A stretch of 6,235 bases of DNA, from assembly GCA_003229935.1 (NCBI GenBank), contig QIGD01000084.1:1-6235 (forward strand), written 5' to 3'. Each line of letters begins with the position of its first letter. Position 1 is the stretch's first letter. Made by a program: the position numbers and the translations under genes. Source of the stretch: Methanobacteriota archaeon. GTDB lineage: Archaea > Hydrothermarchaeota > Hydrothermarchaeia > Hydrothermarchaeales > BMS3B. Shown here one piece after another: positions 1 to 5,668 of this stretch. The notes under the pieces are model-generated. The model was not told the DNA's origin, did not search any database, and was given only the letters and a program-made list of their open reading frames with translations.

Positions 1-1
1 T

Positions 2-64
2 TTAACCGCTTTGCTGGCTGATAAAGAATTGCTGGATGAAGACAGATTGCAAATATACCGCTAA
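2..64 (+). CDS. C-terminal end of an upstream gene (partial)
   Basis: Frame 2 is open from the first base of the window to a TAA at 62-64 and gives a 20-residue tail, LTALLADKELLDEDRLQIYR. It is charged, leucine-rich and looks like a real helical C-terminus; the other two + frames give less protein-like sequence here. The family cannot be identified from so short a tail. The gene ends about 90 bp before the ROK promoter, so it probably belongs to a separate transcription unit. A 20-codon open stretch can arise by chance, so the call is moderate. Confidence 0.45.
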   Translation, partial: LTALLADKELLDEDRLQIYR

Positions 65-78
65 GCACTATTAGTGCT
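64..78. repeat. Perfect 7+1+7 inverted repeat at the end of the upstream gene
   Basis: AGCACTA, one T, then TAGTGCT: a perfect 15-bp palindrome that begins on the last base of the upstream stop codon. It could form a small hairpin ending the upstream transcript. However, the bases directly after it are AAAAATCC and the T-rich stretch comes only about 10 nt later, so it is not a textbook intrinsic terminator. A protein-binding site is the alternative. Confidence 0.4.
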
Positions 79-151
79 AAAAATCCATTTTTATATTTCC
101 TTTTATCGACGATGTACTCCCGTTGTCTCCAAAAAAAGTGGCGAAAACCGC

Positions 152-180
152 TTGACAAAGTTTTAAATTGTTGGTATAAT
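152..180 (+). promoter_or_regulatory. Consensus sigma-70 promoter for the ROK regulator gene
   Basis: TTGACA (152-157), a 17-bp spacer and TATAAT (175-180) match the housekeeping sigma-70 consensus at all 12 positions with ideal spacing. Transcription is expected to start near 186-188, which leaves a 5' leader of about 105 nt before the ROK start codon. An imperfect palindrome (AAGTGG, 6 nt, CCGCTT with one G-T pair, 136-153) overlaps the first bases of the -35 box. So strong a promoter before a regulator suggests that it is held down by repression. Confidence 0.9.
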
Positions 181-209
181 TAGAAAAGAAGGGGGTGTTT
201 TTGGGAAGT

Positions 210-232
210 TATTTAATTAACTTTACTAAATA
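210..232. promoter_or_regulatory. Candidate 23-bp operator in the ROK gene leader
   Basis: The segment is symmetric about C221, with arms starting TATTTA and ending TAAATA; 9 of the 11 opposed base pairs match. It lies about 25-45 bp downstream of the predicted transcription start, where a bound repressor would block elongation. ROK repressors such as Mlc and NagC use AT-rich operators of about this length with T-rich and A-rich outer arms, so autoregulation is a reasonable inference. AT-rich DNA gives such symmetry by chance fairly often. Confidence 0.4.
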
Positions 233-292
233 TGTTATTCGCAAAAGAAAGTAGGTATTATTGCTAACGCACTATGAAAGGTATTGTTGAAC

Positions 293-1606
293 ATGGAATG
301 GCATACTGGCAACGCTGATTTAATGAGAAGAATTAATGATGAGATTATATTAAATCTTATCAGAGAGCGAGGTCCACTCTCACGAGTTGAATTGACTCGG
401 ATTAGTGAGATCAGTGCTCCTACGGTTAGTCGTATTGTTGACCATTTAGAGAAAGAAGGATTTATAAAATGTCATGGGAAAAATAGACCTAATCCAGATG
501 GTGGTCCCCAAGCTATGTTATGGGAATTTAACGGAGATATTGGTCTTGTGCTGGGAATATCTATAGATATGTATGGGGTGGAGGTGATAGTTGTTGATTC
601 TCATGCGAATGTCTTGGGAAAAGTCACTAAAGACATTGATATAGAGGAATATAGAACGATGCCAGAGCAAAAAATAATCGAACTCATTTCTGAGGCGCTT
701 GATAGATTTAATCTTGTTTTGGAACGGATTGTTGGCATAGGGATAGGAATTGCTGGGATTGTTGATAGTCCGAAGGGGATTGTTCTAAACTCGTGTCTGA
801 TTGGAAAAAATATTCCACTGAAGGCAGCCGTCGAACAACGGTTTAATATAAGCACCATTGTTGAAAACGATGCCAAATCCATGGCCTTCTGCGAGTTAAA
901 ACAAGGGGTTGGGAGAGGAAAAAAAAACATATTTGCAATACATCTGAAAGAAGCTCATGAGGCAGGGATATGTTATGGTATCATCATAAACGGACAGCTT
1001 TACCACGGAACAGACGGAAGTGCAGGAGAAGCTATGTACCTCAGTATCCCTAACAATAATAAAAAGGAGGCTTATTGGAGTACGATAGTGCCATATCCCA
1101 GCCTCGTCGAGCGAGCGATAATAATGCTTAAAGAAAGAAAAGATTCGATATTACACAACCTTACTACTGATAATGTATTAGCAGACAGAATAACACAAGG
1201 AGAAGTTATTAAGGCTGCTGAGGAGGGTGATGAGTTAGCCTTACAAGTGCTAGAAGAAGCTGGAGCTGATTTAGGCGTTGGAATTTTGAATATAGCCATA
1301 TTATTAAACCCGGAGATGGTTATCATTGATGGAAGTTTCAAAGATGCAGGAGAATTATTATTGGATCCTATACGAAGGACAATGAGGTCTCAGGCGATAA
1401 CAGAAGAATCAATAAGAGGTGTTGAGGTTGTTTTTGGCGAGGTAAAAGAGAGTGTTGTAGCACAGGGAGCAGCATGTCTTGTGTTGGAAAAGATATATAA
1501 ACCTCCGCACATCGAATTTTCAACGGCATCCAGAACAAGGAGAAAGAGAGGGGACTCATTAAATACAAAAGTACTTGCCTCCGAAAAGAGCTTTGGCGGG
1601 TTTTAG
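293..1606 (+). CDS. ROK-family transcriptional regulator (NagC/Mlc/XylR type)
   Basis: A 437-aa cytoplasmic DNA-binding regulator, predicted to sense a sugar or phosphosugar. Residues 12-60 form a winged helix-turn-helix, with GPLSRVELTRIS then SAPTVSRIVDHLEKEGFI typical of ROK repressors, and the wing follows at 62-80. Residues 82-400 are the ROK (actin/sugar-kinase-fold) domain, including VGIGIGIAGIVD (147-158), VENDAKSMAF (190-199) and IINGQLYHGTDGSAGE (231-246). The phosphate-binding DxGGT motif is replaced by SIDMYG, and the usual GH plus CxCGxxGCxE zinc cluster after GAGE is absent, so kinase activity is unlikely. A basic tail (403-437, with SRTRRKRG) extends beyond the family norm. Start choice: ATG293 lies 11 nt after AAAGG (277-281); in-frame TTG287 and TTG284 are alternatives, TTG287 having the better spacing. 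The protein begins at the family-typical TGNADLMRRIND in every case. It is probably autoregulated and may control the downstream cassette. Confidence 0.92.
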   Translation: MEWHTGNADLMRRINDEIILNLIRERGPLSRVELTRISEISAPTVSRIVDHLEKEGFIKCHGKNRPNPDGGPQAMLWEFNGDIGLVLGISIDMYGVEVIVVDSHANVLGKVTKDIDIEEYRTMPEQKIIELISEALDRFNLVLERIVGIGIGIAGIVDSPKGIVLNSCLIGKNIPLKAAVEQRFNISTIVENDAKSMAFCELKQGVGRGKKNIFAIHLKEAHEAGICYGIIINGQLYHGTDGSAGEAMYLSIPNNNKKEAYWSTIVPYPSLVERAIIMLKERKDSILHNLTTDNVLADRITQGEVIKAAEEGDELALQVLEEAGADLGVGILNIAILLNPEMVIIDGSFKDAGELLLDPIRRTMRSQAITEESIRGVEVVFGEVKESVVAQGAACLVLEKIYKPPHIEFSTASRTRRKRGDSLNTKVLASEKSFGGF

Positions 1607-1807
1607 TGCCTGAAGTCGTGATAGGTTTTAATGGTCAATATGAGAGAAGAACAAACCTGGAAATAGATGGTAAAAGTCCCGGTTCCAGAGCCAATCTGGT
1701 TAGAGGGGAGGTGAGAATCCAGAAGAGGTCGAGGGCTCTGTTTACGGGATAGAGGGGAATTTAAACAGAGCGAAAAATAGCTAACTGGAAAAAGGGAGGG
1801 TACAACC
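1607..1807 (+). other. Gene-free leader/intergenic region with extensive predicted RNA structure
   Basis: These 201 bp separate the ROK stop from the pseudopilin start. No convincing ORF or sigma-70 promoter is visible. A first hairpin pairs AGGTTT (1623-1628) with AAACCT (1653-1658). A second nested structure occupies 1676-1771 and is listed separately. No T tract follows any stem, so an intrinsic terminator between the regulator and the pseudopilin is not supported; read-through from the ROK promoter or an unrecognised promoter would be needed. The pseudopilin ribosome site AGGGAGGG (1793-1800) lies 7 nt before the ATG. Confidence 0.6.
1676..1771 (+). promoter_or_regulatory. Candidate bistable structured RNA leader before the pseudopilin gene
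   Basis: Fold A: GTCCCG (1676-1681) pairs with CGGGAT (1745-1750), CAGAGCC (1686-1692) with GGCTCTG (1734-1740), and TCTGG (1695-1699) with CCAGA (1719-1723), three nested helices closing a purine-rich 19-nt loop. Fold B: GCTCTGTTTA (1735-1744) pairs perfectly over 10 bp with TAAACAGAGC (1762-1771). The folds compete for GGCTCTG because CAGAGC occurs twice (1686, 1766). This arrangement is expected of a riboswitch or attenuator. No U tract follows, so control of translation or RNA stability fits better than termination. In fold B the free TCCC (1677-1680) could pair weakly with GGGA in the ribosome site (1794-1797). It was not recognised as a known riboswitch class. The 1735-1771 repeat could alternatively be a DNA operator. 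Confidence 0.5.
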
Positions 1808-2458
1808 ATGTTAAAGAAAATAATGGGAAAACTGACGAACTGCTTTAAACCGCATTTTCAGGCAAATGTGTCTCACAAACACGGAAGAGGTTTTACCCTG
1901 ATAGAGCTTTTGGTCGTCATCGCTATAATCAGCATTTTGGCGGCGATGTTGCTACCGGCTTTGGCAAAGGCCAGGGAGAAGGCCAGGCAGGCAGTATGTA
2001 TGAACAATTTAAAACAGATAGGGGTGGCGTTCTTTATGTACGCACAGGACTACGATGGCTGGTTAATGAACGGACACCGACCTATAGTTTGGTATGCTAA
2101 TCCAGCCTTTTCTTCCTACTTAGGACCGACCTATGGTAAATCTCCCTGGACGAATATATACCTTGTCACTAATGACCCCTCGGAACCCACTCTTCCTCTT
2201 GCAGATTTTATTGCCAATTACTATTCCTGGAGTTGGGACGGCAATTGGCGAAAAGATTCTCAGAAAAGAAACCCTTCTGAGCAGACTCTTCTCTCCGATA
2301 AGAAGATTTCGAGTGGTAAAGATTCTTATAGCACTATTACTCAAATGGATAATTATATAGATTATCGTCACTCCGGTGGAGCAAATTTTCTCTTCTATGA
2401 TGGACATGTAGGCTGGATGACGAAAGAAGATATTACACCGGAAAATCTTAACAATTGA
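1808..2458 (+). CDS. Type II/IV pseudopilin-like protein with prepilin cleavage motif and DGHV C-terminal motif
   Basis: A 216-aa prepilin-type protein. A 28-residue leader with basic residues (HKHGRG) precedes the peptidase site G28|FTLIE, with the conserved Glu at +5 (E33). The hydrophobic N-terminal helix spans 29-50 and continues as the amphipathic ALAKAREKARQAVCMNNLKQIG (51-72). The globular part is short and Trp/Tyr-rich. It ends with the family signature HSGGANFLFYDGHV (188-201), as in DUF1559-like and 'H-X9-DG' pseudopilins that are greatly expanded in PVC bacteria. The CPSD motif often seen mid-protein is not present. After cleavage by a PilD-type peptidase it should sit in the inner membrane and enter a pseudopilus or pilus-like fibre; no assembly ATPase or secretin is in the window. 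The start is supported by AGGGAGGG at 1793-1800. It lies 54 bp upstream of the glycosidase gene and is likely co-transcribed, which suggests a role linked to that enzyme's export or substrate. Confidence 0.9.
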   Translation: MLKKIMGKLTNCFKPHFQANVSHKHGRGFTLIELLVVIAIISILAAMLLPALAKAREKARQAVCMNNLKQIGVAFFMYAQDYDGWLMNGHRPIVWYANPAFSSYLGPTYGKSPWTNIYLVTNDPSEPTLPLADFIANYYSWSWDGNWRKDSQKRNPSEQTLLSDKKISSGKDSYSTITQMDNYIDYRHSGGANFLFYDGHVGWMTKEDITPENLNN

Positions 2459-2502
2459 TGGGAAAGAGGTTGCGGTCAACATTGCAGAAAAGGACACCCA
2501 CT

Positions 2503-2508
2503 GGAGGT
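2503..2508 (+). promoter_or_regulatory. Ribosome binding site of the glycosidase gene
   Basis: GGAGGT sits 4 nt before ATG2513 and favours it over the in-frame ATG2519, which would lie 10 nt away. The 54-bp gap from the pseudopilin stop shows no promoter or terminator. Confidence 0.75.
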
Positions 2509-2512
2509 AATA

Positions 2513-4648
2513 ATGAAGATGCGGCGGTATTTTTTTGTGGTTCTTTTTTGTTTGGTTAGCTTTTGGATTACAGACGGATTTGCAGAAGAAGTAAATTTTC
2601 CCTGGGAAGGGAATAAGCTTGGTGTAGATGAAACTGTGCCGTCTCCCTGGACACCGGTAGTCGTTAAGGAGAATAAAAGTGAGTACATAATTTCTGTCTG
2701 GGGCAGAAAGATACGATTCAGGAAAGATTGGCCTTTCCCAGTGCAGATCCAGAATCAGGGTAAGGATATGCTGACTGCACCAATCTCCCTTATCTTAAGT
2801 CCTGATGGTAAAAAGTTTTCAGAACTACAAGCGGGAAAGAGCTGGATAGTAGAAAAGACAAGGAAAGACCTTGTGGTTCTAAGAGGAAAAGGGATCGTAG
2901 GAGGTCTTGAAGTCTCTACTAAGATACAGATTGAATTCGATGGATTTATAAAATTCGATCTTTATCTTAAACCTAAAATTCCCTTGAAAATTAAGAGATT
3001 ATTCTTAAACATTCCCATGCGGGAAGATGTGGCCAAGTACTATTATCATCCTTATCTCTATGGAACCCGGGCGGAGGCTCTTTCTCATCAGGGGGTAATT
3101 AACAAGACGCGTTCTTTTCCTTTTTATGACCTTTTTTTCTCTCTGGCGAATGAAGATATAGGTCTATACTGGACAGCGGAATCTTCTAAAGGCTGGTATC
3201 TCCAGAGAAAAGATAGACCCTTGCAGATTATTAAAGAAGAAGGAACAGTAATTTTCAGGCAGAATTTTGTTGATGGGTTCGGGCGGCTTGACTTAAAGGA
3301 AGAAAGGCACATCACCTTTGCTATTCAACCCACTCCTATAAAACCGATGCCTAAAGATTGGAAAAGGTGGACTCTCCCTGGTATCTGGAAGATAGCTGAC
3401 TTTAAATCTTATCTTAAGAGAACACCTGGGCTAAAGCCTATTTTTCTGGAATGGATACACTCTTTTCGTGGTGTAAAAGATAAAGCTCCAGACGTTTTTC
3501 TAGGTCACGGAATTCCTATTCCGGCATATCCTAAAAGGTTCAAAAGTTTCATGGAGCCGTATCATAAATTGGGAATCCCGTTGGTTCATTACATTAATCC
3601 AAGTATGGTTGATATATATATCTATAAAGATGGGAAGGTTGACGAACCTTTGCCAGAGTGGAAAAAGTATAGAAAAGAATGGCTTGGCGGAAAAGAAGAT
3701 TTTAATGTCGATGGTCCCTGGCGCGAAGCGGATGTCTGTGGTTTTTCAAAATCATATCAGGATTATCTTGTCTATCAGATATATCGGGGGATAAAGGAAT
3801 TTAATCTTGATGGCCTTTATATTGATGGTGTTTATCCCCGGCGATGTAAGAATCCAGACCATCCGGAGGGTTCTTTTGTTGACAAGGATGGAAACAGATA
3901 TTATATTCGTCCTAACTTCTCCTTTCGGGAAATGTATAAGAGAATCTACAAAGTGGTAAAAAAATTGAAGCCTAAGAGTCTTTTAATATTTCATGGAGGG
4001 TTGCCTCCTTTAGCCTTTGGTGATATAAATGTTACTGGTGAAGAATTTATTGTTCTGACAAGGAATACTTTTTATACCGACTTTTTAACGCCGGAACAGA
4101 TTAAAGGACAAGCCTTCCGGGGTAAACAGTTAGGCATCCCTATTTTCTGGTTGCCGGCTTACCGGGGAGAATTTGCCTTTGGAAGTAAGTCGGTAGCGGC
4201 TACCAGGGCAATGCTGAGCCTTTTCCTTCTTATTGATACCCATTTCTGGGACGCCTATGCAAACAAAGCTATATTACACAATATTGAGGCAATAAGAGCC
4301 CGGCAGAAACTTTGGAAAGCAAAATTTGTGCCTTTCTGGCGAAATACTGCTATTACTACAGATGTAAAAGAGGTAAAGATAAGTTATTGGAAAGGTGCTG
4401 ATAAAGTAGTAATAGCTGTTTGTAATCCCAGCCAGAAGAATCTGACGAAAGTAACTATTAATCTCCATTTCAATGACTTAGATTTACTTCCAAAACCTTC
4501 GAAGAAGAATTATCTGGTCAAGAATCTGGAAACGGGAGAACTTCTCCGTATGGAAAAGTTTTGGGTTTTGGAAAAGAGTATGGGAACCCTTTCCTTGCGA
4601 GTCCCCAAGACCGATTTTCGTTTAATATATGTAGGACTTTCCAAGTGA
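2513..4648 (+). CDS. Secreted glycoside-hydrolase-like protein, GH123_N/DUF6067-type
   Basis: A 711-aa exported protein, probably an enzyme acting on a glycan. Residues 1-24 are a Sec signal peptide (MKMRRYFFVVLFCLVSFW then GFA|EE). Residues 27-275 are a beta-sandwich region with WEGNKLG (31-37), VPSPWTPV (42-49), the LANEDIGLYWTAESSKGW stretch (211-228) and QPTPIKPMPKDW (272-283), all reminiscent of the GH123-like N-terminal domain (formerly DUF6067). Residues 285-600 look like a TIM barrel: IFLEW (310-314), LVHYINPS (357-364), LDGLYIDGVYPRRC (432-445), LLIFHGG (490-496), GEEF (509-512), IPIFWLPAY (542-550). A beta-rich C-terminal domain follows (612-708). D433, D438, E510 and E511 are the best active-site candidates. 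Characterised GH123 enzymes are beta-N-acetylgalactosaminidases with adjacent Asp-Glu catalytic residues; that activity should not be transferred here without more evidence. It lies between the pseudopilin and LamG genes, probably in one operon. Confidence 0.78.
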   Translation: MKMRRYFFVVLFCLVSFWITDGFAEEVNFPWEGNKLGVDETVPSPWTPVVVKENKSEYIISVWGRKIRFRKDWPFPVQIQNQGKDMLTAPISLILSPDGKKFSELQAGKSWIVEKTRKDLVVLRGKGIVGGLEVSTKIQIEFDGFIKFDLYLKPKIPLKIKRLFLNIPMREDVAKYYYHPYLYGTRAEALSHQGVINKTRSFPFYDLFFSLANEDIGLYWTAESSKGWYLQRKDRPLQIIKEEGTVIFRQNFVDGFGRLDLKEERHITFAIQPTPIKPMPKDWKRWTLPGIWKIADFKSYLKRTPGLKPIFLEWIHSFRGVKDKAPDVFLGHGIPIPAYPKRFKSFMEPYHKLGIPLVHYINPSMVDIYIYKDGKVDEPLPEWKKYRKEWLGGKEDFNVDGPWREADVCGFSKSYQDYLVYQIYRGIKEFNLDGLYIDGVYPRRCKNPDHPEGSFVDKDGNRYYIRPNFSFREMYKRIYKVVKKLKPKSLLIFHGGLPPLAFGDINVTGEEFIVLTRNTFYTDFLTPEQIKGQAFRGKQLGIPIFWLPAYRGEFAFGSKSVAATRAMLSLFLLIDTHFWDAYANKAILHNIEAIRARQKLWKAKFVPFWRNTAITTDVKEVKISYWKGADKVVIAVCNPSQKNLTKVTINLHFNDLDLLPKPSKKNYLVKNLETGELLRMEKFWVLEKSMGTLSLRVPKTDFRLIYVGLSK

Positions 4649-4675
4649 GGAGTAAGAATAAATAGAAGAGATAAC

Positions 4676-4685
4676 AGGAGGTGAT
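4676..4685 (+). promoter_or_regulatory. Perfect Shine-Dalgarno sequence without a matching standard start codon
   Basis: AGGAGGTGAT is a full complement of the 16S rRNA 3' end. No ATG, GTG or TTG follows at 5-10 nt; the only in-range triplet of note is ATT4689, which would open a 19-aa very basic peptide ending at TAA 4746-4748, inside the next ribosome site. GTG4681 lies within the SD itself and cannot use it. Possible readings are a ribosome standby site for the next gene, a relic start, or a rare ATT-started leader peptide. Confidence 0.45.
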
Positions 4686-4739
4686 ACGATTAGGGTTAAA
4701 ACTTATAAGAAAAGAAATGTTGAAAAGTTCTTTAAAAAA

Positions 4740-4746
4740 GGGAGGT
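4740..4746 (+). promoter_or_regulatory. Ribosome binding site of the LamG-like gene
   Basis: GGGAGGT lies 6 nt upstream of ATG4753. It sets the start at 4753 rather than the longer in-frame GTG4681 or ATG4717, which would add a lysine-rich extension in front of a normal signal peptide. Confidence 0.85.
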
Positions 4747-4752
4747 AAAAAA

Positions 4753-5517
4753 ATGAAACGATACTATTTAGTATGGGGTATAACTATCTTTGTTTTCAGT
4801 ATGCTGAGGGGGGTGGCTTACTCTAGCGAGGAGCCTGTTTTCTACCTCAAGTTTGACCAGAATTGTATCGCTGTTGTGGAGGGAGACAAGGAGATTAAAC
4901 CCATAGATACCCAGGGACAATTCTACTATACAAAGGGTGTAAAAGGCAAGGCATTGGTAGTGGATCCGTCAATGGAAGTGAAAATTCCAATTACAAACTT
5001 TCCGGTTGAAGAAGGTAGCTTTGCAGTCTGGCTTAAGCCTATTGACTGGGCTGCGAATGATGGGAAGTACCATGAATTGATTTACTGGCGTTTTCCCGAT
5101 AATACCTGCGTTGGTTTGACAAAACATGCTCGGCCAGGACTTGGTTTGGCTTGGCACCGTGATGAGGTGCCGGGGACATGGAAACAATTGGCCCGATTAC
5201 CCGGAGGTAAGATGGGAGGATGGCAGCCTGGAACGTGGCACTATGTCGTGGGAACATGGAGATTAGAAAAGGGATATAAAGACGCAAAAGGAGAGCCGGT
5301 GGGAGTAACTCGTATGACCCTCTGGGTTGATGGGGAAGTAGCCGATAGTAGGCCCGGGGTGTTCCAGTTTCCATCCAACGACCTGACTTTGGAAATAGGC
5401 GGTGTAGGAAGTCCAGGGAAGACTGCTATGGATGAGTACCAAATCTTCTCAAAGGTCTTAACAAGGAAGGAGATAATGGAGCGGTATGTATCCATTATGA
5501 AGAAAATTTATGAATGA
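4753..5517 (+). CDS. Secreted LamG/concanavalin-like fold protein
   Basis: A 254-aa exported protein with a single carbohydrate-binding-like jellyroll. Residues 1-24 form a signal peptide (MKRYYLVWGITIFVFSMLRG, cleavage near AYS|SEE). The remainder fits the Laminin_G_3/concanavalin A-like family: YLKFD (31-35), KGVKGKALVV (61-70), an EGSFAVWLKP strand (87-96), GTWHYVVGTWR (160-170), MTLWVDGEVAD (188-198), LEIGG (213-217) and the closing MDEYQIFSKVLTRKEI (226-241), which matches the usual DE-x-x-I-(F/Y)-x-x-x-L-x-x-x-E-I ending. No catalytic domain is present, so it probably binds or scaffolds the glycan attacked by the upstream enzyme; this role is inferred from context. It follows the glycosidase by 104 bp on the same strand with no promoter visible between them, and is the last intact gene of the cluster. 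Confidence 0.85.
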   Translation: MKRYYLVWGITIFVFSMLRGVAYSSEEPVFYLKFDQNCIAVVEGDKEIKPIDTQGQFYYTKGVKGKALVVDPSMEVKIPITNFPVEEGSFAVWLKPIDWAANDGKYHELIYWRFPDNTCVGLTKHARPGLGLAWHRDEVPGTWKQLARLPGGKMGGWQPGTWHYVVGTWRLEKGYKDAKGEPVGVTRMTLWVDGEVADSRPGVFQFPSNDLTLEIGGVGSPGKTAMDEYQIFSKVLTRKEIMERYVSIMKKIYE

Positions 5518-5567
5518 AGCTTAATGAGAATATTAATTCTTAAAACACAGCGGTTCGTTTCAATGGC

Positions 5568-5596
5568 AAAACCTTCGGTTTTATTTAAGAAGGTTT
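5568..5596 (+). terminator. Possible weak terminator / competing hairpins after the LamG gene
   Basis: AAAACC (5568-5573), TTC, GGTTTT (5577-5582), followed by ATTT, forms a 6-bp stem with a short U-rich tail about 50 nt after the LamG stop. The same left arm, AAACCTTC (5569-5576), also pairs perfectly over 8 bp with GAAGGTTT (5589-5596). The first hairpin is the more terminator-like, but it is A-U rich and its T run is broken. It is the only termination candidate visible between the cassette and the transposase remnant. Confidence 0.35.
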
Positions 5597-5668
5597 GGGC
5601 ATCTTTGCCTCCCATAGAGCCTTTCTGTTGAGCCAAGGACTTTAGGTGTCGTCTTTGCTCCCTGCTAC

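Noticed and set aside
284..292. TTG284 as the ROK start
   Set aside because: Only 2 nt separate it from AAAGG. ATG293 or TTG287 fit better, and family similarity begins after ATG293.
274..318. 14-codon ORF (ATG274) overlapping the ROK start
   Set aside because: No upstream SD, and the peptide shows no features; most likely chance.
1668..1692. GGTAAAAGTCCCGG looks a little like the conserved start of RNase P RNA
   Set aside because: The remaining conserved RNase P regions are absent and the interval before the next gene is far too short.
1705..1790. Resemblance to known riboswitches: GGTGAGAATCC (cobalamin or c-di-AMP/ydaO cores) and TAGCTAAC (ydaO 3' end)
   Set aside because: Only isolated words match. 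The cobalamin B12 box and the ydaO helices are missing, and the strongest helices here are different ones.
4681..4752. Longer LamG-protein start at GTG4681
   Set aside because: GTG lies inside its own putative SD and the extension would bury a normal signal peptide; ATG4753 has an ideal SD.
5039..5495. Minus-strand ORFs of 72-111 aa opposite the LamG gene
   Set aside because: They are shadows of a clearly conserved + strand coding sequence and have no start signals.
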